Below are positions 34,786 through 41,453 of a stretch of 51,052 nucleotides of DNA, piece after piece. This DNA comes from Candidatus Equimonas faecalis (lineage in GTDB: Bacteria > Bacteroidota > Bacteroidia > Bacteroidales > Bacteroidaceae), in NCBI GenBank assembly GCA_018066245.1, contig JAGHRT010000016.1:1-51052 (forward strand), given 5' to 3'. Position 1 is the first letter of the stretch. Each line of letters starts with the position of its first letter. The notes under the pieces were generated by a model, which worked only from the letters and a program-made list of their open reading frames with translations, did not search any database and had not been told where the DNA came from. The position numbers and the translations under genes were made by a program.

Positions 34786-37262
34786 GAGTATGAAATGTTA
34801 AGCTTACTCCAGTAGTCTTCTACTTTCTTATAAAGGGCTTCTGTGCCCATGATATTGCGAATGCGATTGCTGATGACCTTGCGTCCGACGTCGCTCATCA
34901 TGCCGTCGTGGTGTTCCTGTATCTCATAGATGGTGAGAAGGCCTTCGGGGATGAATTTCTCCAGCCCTCCGGCTCTCTCGCGGACGATGTGGGCGAAGTA
35001 GGTGCGGTTGGCCACGGGGAGGTTCTTGGCCAGAGCCAGGGCCTTGAAGAAGTGTACGCGGCCGTTGTAGGGGCGGGGGACGAAATCCACCATGTTCTGC
35101 CCTACGCGGCGAGAGTTTTCAATGATGCTCTCCAGAAGGCCCATGGAGCGTATGTTTTCAAACAGCGGATTGGTTTCATAGTAGTTCCTGTCCACTTTGT
35201 CCACTTGATTGGCGATGGCGAGGCGACGGTCGTAGTCGTTGCCGATGATGTAGGAGTCGATGAGGATGAGGCTGCCCATGTCCTCGCCGGCCTCCTTGAG
35301 TTGGCAGGCCATTTCGTAGGCAATCATGCCGCCGTAGCACCATCCGCCGAGGTTGTAGGGGCCGTGGGGTTGGCGCTTCTTGAGAATCTCAATGTATTTG
35401 GCGGCGATGGCGGGTATGCCCTCCTTCACGTCGTCGGGGTGGTAGATGTTGTACTGCTCTATGACGGAGAACGAGCAACAGTCCTTGATGTCGCCGGCCA
35501 GGGCGTAGTAGGCTTCGCTGCCCGTGCTGCCCGTGTGGATGAACACCAGCGGGGCTTTGTCGGGGTGATCGGAATAGACAAAGTCGAGGGGCGTGCCCTG
35601 GTCTTCTGCCGTGTCGATGGCCTGTGCGATTTCCCTCACGGTGGGGTGCTCGTAGATGCGGGCGGGTGGCACTTCCTTGGCGAAAGTCTTGCGCACCTCG
35701 CCGCAGAGCGTCATGATGCGGATGGAGTCGCCGCCCTCCTCGAAGAAGTGGGAATTGGCTCCTATGTCGGCCATTTCCATGCCCAGCACTCGGCTGAACA
35801 GCTGGGCGACGCGCAGTTCCGTCTCTCCCTGAAGGGGCGTCAGTTGCGAGCGGTCCACTTGAGGCAGGGGCAGGTTCTTTCTGTCAATCTTTCCGTTGGC
35901 GTTCAGCGGGAAGGCGTCCAGCTCCACGTAGCGCAGGGGCACCATGTAGTGGGGCAGGTGCTGCTCCAGGTAGGCCACGATGTCTTCCTTTCTGATGGGC
36001 TGTGCGCCGGCTTTTTCCTTGTCCAGCGTGTAGTAGCCGCAGAGGTACTTGCTCCCATGCCCGTTGTCAATGCCCTGCACCACCGCTCGTTTCAGGCCTG
36101 GCATACGCTTCATGGCGGCTTCAATCTCGCCGGGTTCCACGCGCTGGCCGTTGATTTTCAGCATCCAGTCCTTACGGTTTACGTAGTGGATGATGCCCCT
36201 CACGTCGCGGCGGGCAATGTCGCCGGTGTGGAGCCAACCGTCGCGGTAGAGTTTTTCCGTGCGCTCGGGGTCCTTGAAATAGCCGGCGCAGAAGGAGCCG
36301 CGTAGCACGAGTTCGCCGTCGGTATCGACAGGTGCGTCGTTGCCTGCCTCGTCAATCACGCGGGCGATGTTCTGGTTGATGCCGACGCCCAACGGTGCGG
36401 AGTCGGAGGGTTTCTCCACCTCGTAGGACATTACGGCGCCGCCCGTCTCGCTCATGCCGAACATGTTGAAGAGCTTGTAGCCCTCCTGAGAGTGCTGCGA
36501 GGTGAGCTTCTCGCCGCCTGTAATGACGGCTTTCAACGAGTGGCTTGTGTTGTGGAACTGCAGGAGCACGGCGGGGCTTATGTGGCAGAGCGTGATGCCG
36601 TGCTTTCCCACGTATTCGTCGATGGCCAGGGCATCGCCCTTGCGCCTGTCGCTCAGTATGTGTACGCTGCCTCCGCCGTGCAGCACGTCGTAGCTGCCCA
36701 GAATCGTTACGAAATAGAAGGGTGATGCCGCGCCGAAGCGGGTGTACGCATCGGGTGCGAACTCCTTGGGCATTCTCGGGTTGTTGCCCACCAGCGTCGA
36801 GTGGTTGTGCAGGATGCCCTTCGGCTGTCCCGTGCTTCCCGAAGTGTAAATAAGGATGGCGCCGTCCTCCGTGTCGGGCAGGCACTCGCCCTGTCCCTTC
36901 CAGTCGGGCATCTGCCTGATGAGGTTGAGCACGTCTTTGTCGATGGTGAGGGCGCTTTCCGAGTGCTCCACGATAAAGTTGATGCGGTCTTGCGGGAAGT
37001 GGTCGCCCATGGGCACGGCCACGCAGCGCGACAGCCACAGGCCAATCTCTATGGCCATGTACTCCGCAGAGGGCGGGAGGAGAATTGTTACGAAGGAGCC
37101 TTTCGGGATTCCCTTTTGCTGGAGGAAGGCCACGGTTTGACGGGCCATTCGGATGAGTTGCCCGTAGGTCATCTCTCTTGTGCCGTCGTTGTCCACCACG
37201 GCTACGCGTTCGGGGTGAAGCTCGCAGTTCTCCACGATTCTTCGGATAAAGCTTGATTCCAT
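34782..37262 (-). CDS. A-PCP-TE non-ribosomal peptide synthetase-like protein
   Basis: An 826-residue single-module enzyme. The adenylation domain (1 to about 465) has YTSGSTGQPKG, NMFGMSETGG, GWLHTGDIA, RKDWMLKINGQRVEPGEIE and Lys458 in NANGKID. In the A4 region the position usually Asp in amino-acid-activating domains appears aromatic (SPFYFV), so the substrate may not be an ordinary alpha-amino acid. A carrier domain follows with Ser513 (GGDS) for phosphopantetheine. The thioesterase (572-800) has Cys642 in GGWCYGG where Ser is usual, plus Asp669 and His784/785. ATG 37262 was chosen: the longer frame translates a promoter repeat. No phosphopantetheinyl transferase is in the window. Confidence 0.92.
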   Translation of the reverse strand: MESSFIRRIVENCELHPERVAVVDNDGTREMTYGQLIRMARQTVAFLQQKGIPKGSFVTILLPPSAEYMAIEIGLWLSRCVAVPMGDHFPQDRINFIVEHSESALTIDKDVLNLIRQMPDWKGQGECLPDTEDGAILIYTSGSTGQPKGILHNHSTLVGNNPRMPKEFAPDAYTRFGAASPFYFVTILGSYDVLHGGGSVHILSDRRKGDALAIDEYVGKHGITLCHISPAVLLQFHNTSHSLKAVITGGEKLTSQHSQEGYKLFNMFGMSETGGAVMSYEVEKPSDSAPLGVGINQNIARVIDEAGNDAPVDTDGELVLRGSFCAGYFKDPERTEKLYRDGWLHTGDIARRDVRGIIHYVNRKDWMLKINGQRVEPGEIEAAMKRMPGLKRAVVQGIDNGHGSKYLCGYYTLDKEKAGAQPIRKEDIVAYLEQHLPHYMVPLRYVELDAFPLNANGKIDRKNLPLPQVDRSQLTPLQGETELRVAQLFSRVLGMEMADIGANSHFFEEGGDSIRIMTLCGEVRKTFAKEVPPARIYEHPTVREIAQAIDTAEDQGTPLDFVYSDHPDKAPLVFIHTGSTGSEAYYALAGDIKDCCSFSVIEQYNIYHPDDVKEGIPAIAAKYIEILKKRQPHGPYNLGGWCYGGMIAYEMACQLKEAGEDMGSLILIDSYIIGNDYDRRLAIANQVDKVDRNYYETNPLFENIRSMGLLESIIENSRRVGQNMVDFVPRPYNGRVHFFKALALAKNLPVANRTYFAHIVRERAGGLEKFIPEGLLTIYEIQEHHDGMMSDVGRKVISNRIRNIMGTEALYKKVEDYWSKLNISYS

Positions 37263-37294
37263 AGTACAGGGGTCTTGATATTCGGTTTTGCGTG

Positions 37295-37397
37295 CAAAGA
37301 TACGAATAAGTGAGAGAAAAGCCAAATGAGCGCAGCGAAATTTGAGTTTTTCCGAGTGAGAGTATCTTGGAGCGAAGCTCAGAGTACGAATAAGCGG
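37295..37397 (-). promoter_or_regulatory. Repeated promoter cassette, copy B (biosynthetic operon)
   Basis: On the minus strand TTTG (37323-37326), a 20-bp spacer and TATCTTTG (37295-37302) lie 33 bp before the A-PCP-TE start. The upstream stretch matches copies A and C nearly base for base through CTCAAATTTCGCTGCGCTCA. A degenerate distal element (CTTATTCGTACTCTGAGC) lies near 37379-37397. It should drive the whole four-gene operon. Confidence 0.85.
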
Positions 37398-37603
37398 TGG
37401 AAATACCAAATGAAGTGCCACGAATTTTATAATGTGCCCGTGCGGAAGCGTTTTGGGGTAAAGTTCCCAGGATGAGTAAACGGGTGCGAATAGGCCGTCT
37501 TCCATGTTCGCGGAGCCGTCTGCCCTTTAGTGCGGAGAAGCGCCGTCCTTTCCGGAGTATGCAGCGTGGCTTGGGCAAATACGGGCCTATGGAGTAGGCG
37601 TCA

Positions 37604-37669
37604 CTACCCTATACACTACGGAAAACTACCCTATACACTACGGAAAACTACTCTATACACTACGAATGA
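37604..37669. repeat. Three tandem 22-bp units (CCTATA-core subfamily)
   Basis: Units at 37604, 37626 and 37648. The first two are identical (CTACCCTATACACTACGGAA plus AA) and the third differs slightly. It is the same subfamily as 9030-9117. The repeat occupies part of the 580-bp divergent gap 37263-37842. Otherwise that gap holds only the two promoters and about 200 bp (37400-37600) in which I see no gene. Confidence 0.88.
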
Positions 37670-37791
37670 CGGCCTTATATGCCGCTCCTTTTCTCAGGCA
37701 GGACAGGGAAAGTTCTCGCTATCGTCCTAATCCTCCGAAGGAAGGGTGGATGGCGCTTTTGTAGGAGTTGCGTAAAAAAATCGGGCGCGGA

Positions 37792-37823
37792 TTTGGCCGT
37801 TTCGGCATAATTTTGTAACTTTG
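37792..37823 (+). promoter_or_regulatory. Promoter for the nif3-like operon
   Basis: TTTG at 37792-37795 (within ATTTGGCCG), a 20-bp spacer and TAACTTTG at 37816-37823, 19 bp before the ATG. The match to the Bacteroidetes consensus is exact, and the -33 extension GGCCG is shared with the ffh and lipoprotein promoters. Confidence 0.85.
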
Positions 37824-37842
37824 CACCCTCAAAGACAATGGT

Positions 37843-38625
37843 ATGACCGTAAAGGAAGCAATAGATGCCCTTGAAAGGTTCGCACCTCTGTCCCTGCAAG
37901 AAGACTACGATAACGCAGGCCTTCAGGTAGGACTAACAGAAGCGGACGTCTCAGGGGTGTTGTTGTGTCTGGACGTAACGCCCGACATCATCGCCGAAGC
38001 CCTGCGTGAAGGGTGCAACCTCATAGTGAGCCATCACCCCCTGATATTCCGTGGGCTCAAGCAGTTGTGCGACCAGAACATGGTGGCCCGCTGCGTCGGA
38101 TCCGCCCTGCGGCACAATCTTACCCTCTATGCCGCCCACACCAACCTCGACAACGCCGAGGGCGGCGTGAACTACGAACTCGCCAGCCGCCTCGGTGCCA
38201 CCGTAACGGGTTGGCTGAAACCGCTTTCTGACGGTAAGGGCGGAAGCGGCGCGGTGGCCGAACTGCCAGCCGCCGAACTGCCGGCCGACTTCCTCCGCCG
38301 TGTCAAGCAGACGCTGGGCATCCACACGCTCTGCACCAACCAAGGCCCTGCCGACCGACCGATTCGCCGCATAGGCCTGTGTGGCGGCTCGGGCGACTTC
38401 CTCCTCGATGAGGCCGTGCGGCAAGGTTGCGACTGCTTCCTCACCGGCGAGATGCACTACCACCAGTATTTTGGCCACGAAGCCGACATCTGGATTGGCG
38501 TGCTGGGACATTATCAGAGCGAAATCCCCGCCGTGCAGCTCCTGCGCCGCATCCTGGCCGATGCCTGCCCCGACGTGCGCCTCGTAGTGTCCGCCATCGA
38601 CACCAACCCCATACGCTACATCTAA
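37843..38625 (+). CDS. Nif3-like dinuclear metal-centre protein
   Basis: Member of the Nif3/YbgI family (annotated elsewhere as GTP cyclohydrolase I type 2 homologue), a toroidal hexamer with a two-metal site; its cellular role is not firmly established. The 260-residue protein is the short form without the inserted PII-like domain. Visible metal-site residues are in NLIVSHHPLIF (His-His), YAAHTNLDNAEGG and the C-terminal LTGEMHYHQYFGH. It is the first gene of a plus-strand run and lies 36 bp before the zinc-ribbon gene, its usual Bacteroidetes neighbour. Confidence 0.93.
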   Translation: MTVKEAIDALERFAPLSLQEDYDNAGLQVGLTEADVSGVLLCLDVTPDIIAEALREGCNLIVSHHPLIFRGLKQLCDQNMVARCVGSALRHNLTLYAAHTNLDNAEGGVNYELASRLGATVTGWLKPLSDGKGGSGAVAELPAAELPADFLRRVKQTLGIHTLCTNQGPADRPIRRIGLCGGSGDFLLDEAVRQGCDCFLTGEMHYHQYFGHEADIWIGVLGHYQSEIPAVQLLRRILADACPDVRLVVSAIDTNPIRYI

Positions 38626-38661
38626 AAAAATCCAAACAACAAATACAAATCCCAAGAAATT

Positions 38662-39486
38662 ATGGCAAGAAAAGCTTTGAACGAAGTGAGCATCGAAGAA
38701 AAGCTCAAAACGCTCTACGAACTACAGAAAATCCTCTCCGAAATCGACAGCATCAAGACCTTGCGCGGTGAACTCCCCCTCGAAGTGCAGGATTTGGAAG
38801 ACGAGATAGAGGGCTTTACCCTGCGTCTTGCAAAGTACGACGAGAAGACGGAAACACTCAAGGCCGACATCCAGACGCACCAAGCCGAAATCAGCAAAAG
38901 CGAAGCCCTCCTCACGCGCTACAAGGCGCAACTCGACAACGTCAGCAACAACCGCGAGTACGACGCCCTGACCAAGGAAATCGAATTTCAGGAACTCGGC
39001 CTCCAACTCTCCCAGAAGAAGATACGCGACAACAAACACGAGTTGGAACGCATCGCCGAGGATTCACGCACGTGCCGCCAGCAACTGGACGAGCGCCGCG
39101 GCGACCTTGAACTGAAAAAGAGCGAACTCGACGAAATCATAAGCGAGCATCGCCAGGAGGAAGAAAAGCTGCGTGAGAAGGCCAAGAACCTGGAACTCGG
39201 CATCGACCCCCGCCTCCTGAGCGCCTTCAAGCGCATTCGCAAAAGCTCCCGCAACGGCCTCGGCGTCGTTTACGTGGAACGCGATGCCTGCGGCGGCTGC
39301 TTCAACAAGATTCCGCCCCAGCGACAGCTGGACATCCGTATGCGCTCCAAGATTATCGTGTGCGAATACTGCGGCCGCATCATGATAGATCCCGAGCTGG
39401 CCGGCGTGAAGGTGGTCAAGCCCGTAGAGGAGGAGAAGCCCAAGCGCCGCAGCGCACGCCGCAAAAAGGCAGAGGAGCAGGGATAA
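38662..39486 (+). CDS. C4 zinc-ribbon coiled-coil protein
   Basis: A 274-residue protein. Residues about 10-180 form a long coiled coil (LEDEIEGFTLRLAKYDEKTE, LEFQELGLQLSQKKI and so on). A zinc ribbon with CGGC and CEYC (about residues 213-242) follows, then a basic tail rich in Lys and Arg. This is the conserved zinc-ribbon/coiled-coil family found beside nif3-like genes. A nucleic-acid-binding role has been proposed for relatives but is not shown by the sequence. It begins 36 bp after the nif3-like stop, so the two are almost certainly co-transcribed. Confidence 0.9.
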   Translation: MARKALNEVSIEEKLKTLYELQKILSEIDSIKTLRGELPLEVQDLEDEIEGFTLRLAKYDEKTETLKADIQTHQAEISKSEALLTRYKAQLDNVSNNREYDALTKEIEFQELGLQLSQKKIRDNKHELERIAEDSRTCRQQLDERRGDLELKKSELDEIISEHRQEEEKLREKAKNLELGIDPRLLSAFKRIRKSSRNGLGVVYVERDACGGCFNKIPPQRQLDIRMRSKIIVCEYCGRIMIDPELAGVKVVKPVEEEKPKRRSARRKKAEEQG

Positions 39487-39577
39487 AAAGCCGCCGCCCC
39501 ACATTCTCCGCCAAAGCAGGCGAAGACAACGGCCCAATGTGCATTGAGCGCCGCGCACAGTACGTTACACATTATTA

Positions 39578-40252
39578 TTGTATGCCTCTATGGACACCAT
39601 CCTGTCTTTCCTCCGTGCCCTCGCGCAGAACAACGACCGCAACTGGTTCCTTGACCACAAGCCCGACTACGAAGAGGCACGCCGCCGCTTTGAGGACCTG
39701 GCCCTGCGCTTCATCGAGGGCGTGGCCGCCTTCGATGAGCGGTGCCGGGGGCTGACGCTGAAAGATTGCACCTACCGCATCTACCGCGACATCCGCTTCT
39801 CGGCGGACAAGAGCCCCTACAAGACGCATTTCGGCGTGTATGTGTGTCCGCAGGGCAAGAAGAGCGGACGCGCGGGTTACTATCTTCACCTCCAGCCGCA
39901 CACCGAGGAGTACTTCCTCTGTGCCGGCCTCTACAATCCCACCCCTGCCGTCCTCCACAGCATACGCGACGACGTGGCAGGCGGCGGAGGCGAAGCCCTG
40001 CGACAGGCCCTGGCCTTGGCTCCCGACTTCGCGCTGCCATGGGACAAGGCGCTGCGCCGCATACCCAAGGGCTACGACCCGGCCGACGACTTCTCCGAAT
40101 TTTACCGCCTGCGCTCCTTTGAACTGATGAAGCCCCTCACGCTGAGCGAAGTGCGCTCCGCCGGCTTCCTCCAGAACAGCCTCAAGGCACTCAGCCGCAC
40201 GCACGCCTTCAACGAACTGCTCAACCGCGCAGTCGATTACTTGGAAAACTAA
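39578..40252 (+). CDS. DUF2461 family protein
   Basis: A 224-residue cytoplasmic protein of the DUF2461 / TIGR02453 family. Diagnostic segments are FLRALAQNNDRNWFLDHKP near the start, YRIYRDIRFSADKSPYKTHF (about residues 66-85) and the GYYLHLQP core. The C-terminal GYDPADDFSEFYRLRSFELM also fits. No biochemical function is established for the family. A second ATG at 39590 (MDTILSF) fits family alignments as well or better than 39578. It lies 91 bp after the zinc-ribbon gene and 18 bp before coaX, within the same plus-strand unit. Confidence 0.9.
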   Translation: MYASMDTILSFLRALAQNNDRNWFLDHKPDYEEARRRFEDLALRFIEGVAAFDERCRGLTLKDCTYRIYRDIRFSADKSPYKTHFGVYVCPQGKKSGRAGYYLHLQPHTEEYFLCAGLYNPTPAVLHSIRDDVAGGGGEALRQALALAPDFALPWDKALRRIPKGYDPADDFSEFYRLRSFELMKPLTLSEVRSAGFLQNSLKALSRTHAFNELLNRAVDYLEN

Positions 40253-40270
40253 CCCCCTAATTCATAATTT

Positions 40271-40987
40271 ATGACACTTACCATTGACATTGGCAACACC
40301 TCGGCAAAGTACGGTATCTTTCAACGAGGGAAACTCATCCACTATGAACGCATCCAAGGGAGTTGGGTGACGGTGATGTCCCATGTGGTCGCCAACTTCG
40401 GCACGCCCCGACAGGTTGTGATAAGCAACGTCGGCGGCCCACAACCCATGCTTGAGGCCGCCCTCGAAGCCGCCGGCCTCAAAGCCAAGTGGCTCACCTA
40501 CGAAACCGAGGAGGCCCAGCGATTCTTCAAGTTCATTCCCCAAGGCTTGGGTTGCGACCGCCTCGCAGCCGACGTGGCCGCGCGTACAATGGCTCCTGCG
40601 CAGGACGTACTCGTGGTAGATTCGGGCACTTGCCTCACGTTTGACGTGATTCGCCACGACGGCGTTATTGTGGGCGGAAGCATATCTCCGGGCGTGGGCA
40701 TCCGCCTCAAGGCAATGCACGACTATACGGCAGCCTTGCCGCTCTTTGAACCCGCCAGCAAGATGCCCGTGGTAGGCACGGACATCGCTACGGCCATGAT
40801 AGGCGGTTGCCTGAACGGCGTGCGCTGGGAGATTGAGGGCTACATCCGGCACCTCCTCGCGCATGGCTATCCCGACTTGCGCGTGTTCTTCAACCGGCTT
40901 GACCAGAAGATGCCGCACGATGTGGAAACCCGCATCACACGCGACCCCGCGCTGGTGTGCCGTGGCCTCTACCAAATCTATGCCTGA
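40271..40987 (+). CDS. coaX: Type III pantothenate kinase
   Basis: First committed step of coenzyme A synthesis: phosphorylates pantothenate. The 238 residues have the ASKHA-fold motifs: LTIDIGNTSAKYGIF (phosphate 1), GCDRLAADVAART, VVDSGTCLTFDVI (phosphate 2) and GGSISPGVGIRLKAMHDYTA. Type III enzymes need a monovalent cation and are not feedback-inhibited by CoA. The stop overlaps the start of the next gene by 8 bp. CoA supply is also relevant to carrier-protein modification, though no direct link with the nearby biosynthetic operon is implied. Confidence 0.95.
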   Translation: MTLTIDIGNTSAKYGIFQRGKLIHYERIQGSWVTVMSHVVANFGTPRQVVISNVGGPQPMLEAALEAAGLKAKWLTYETEEAQRFFKFIPQGLGCDRLAADVAARTMAPAQDVLVVDSGTCLTFDVIRHDGVIVGGSISPGVGIRLKAMHDYTAALPLFEPASKMPVVGTDIATAMIGGCLNGVRWEIEGYIRHLLAHGYPDLRVFFNRLDQKMPHDVETRITRDPALVCRGLYQIYA

Positions 40988-41447
40988 CGCACAACCTCGC
41001 ACCGAACCGCCGGCCTTCGTGCCTCGGACGCGCAGCCGGCAGGGGCGCACGGAAATCTTCGATGTGCTCCGCCGCCGCTGGGTGTGCCTCACGCCCGAAG
41101 AAGGCGTGCGCCAGTATTTTGTCCACTGCCTCACCGGGCAACTTGGCTACCCGCCGGCTTTGCTGGCCAACGAGGTGAGCCTCATGGTGGGCGGAGTGCG
41201 CCGCCGCTGCGATACGCTCCTTTATCATCCCCGAAGCGTGCGCCCGCGCATGGTGGTGGAATACAAGGCTCCGGGCGTGGCCATCAGCCAGCAGACCTTT
41301 ATCCAGATTCAGAGCTACAACAATGTGCTGCGTGCCGACTACCTTACGGTAACCAACGGCCGCCAGACATTTTGCTGCCACATGGATTACCGCACGATGC
41401 AGGCCACTTTCCTTGAACGTGTGCCCTGCTACGATGATTTAGCCTAA
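40980..41447 (+). CDS. HSDR_N-type (type I restriction R subunit N-terminal-like) protein
   Basis: A small 155-residue protein matching the stand-alone type I restriction N-terminal domain family. It has TEIFDVLRRRWVCLTPEEGVRQYF, a PD-(D/E)XK-like core (RRRCDTLLYHP, then VVEYKAP with the Glu-x-Lys pair) and QIQSYNNVLRADYLTVTNG. A nuclease fold is therefore likely, but there is no helicase, methylase or specificity gene nearby, so it is not a restriction system. Such proteins are common beside coaX in Bacteroidetes; their role is unknown. ATG 40980 overlaps coaX by 8 bp, consistent with coupled translation. Confidence 0.85.
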   Translation: MPDAQPRTEPPAFVPRTRSRQGRTEIFDVLRRRWVCLTPEEGVRQYFVHCLTGQLGYPPALLANEVSLMVGGVRRRCDTLLYHPRSVRPRMVVEYKAPGVAISQQTFIQIQSYNNVLRADYLTVTNGRQTFCCHMDYRTMQATFLERVPCYDDLA

Positions 41448-41453
41448 GACCCG

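Noticed and set aside
34782..37262. A complete multi-modular NRPS cluster
   Set aside because: Only one A-PCP-TE module and one separate C-type enzyme are present; no further modules, tailoring enzymes or phosphopantetheinyl transferase are seen in the window.
37263..37505. N-terminal extension of the A-PCP-TE protein (81 extra residues)
   Set aside because: It would translate the promoter cassette, including its -7 and -33 boxes; the conserved adenylation domain begins at ATG 37262.
40980..41447. A restriction-modification or defence locus based on the HSDR_N-like gene
   Set aside because: No methylase, specificity or helicase gene nearby; the gene overlaps coaX and looks like the conserved stand-alone form.
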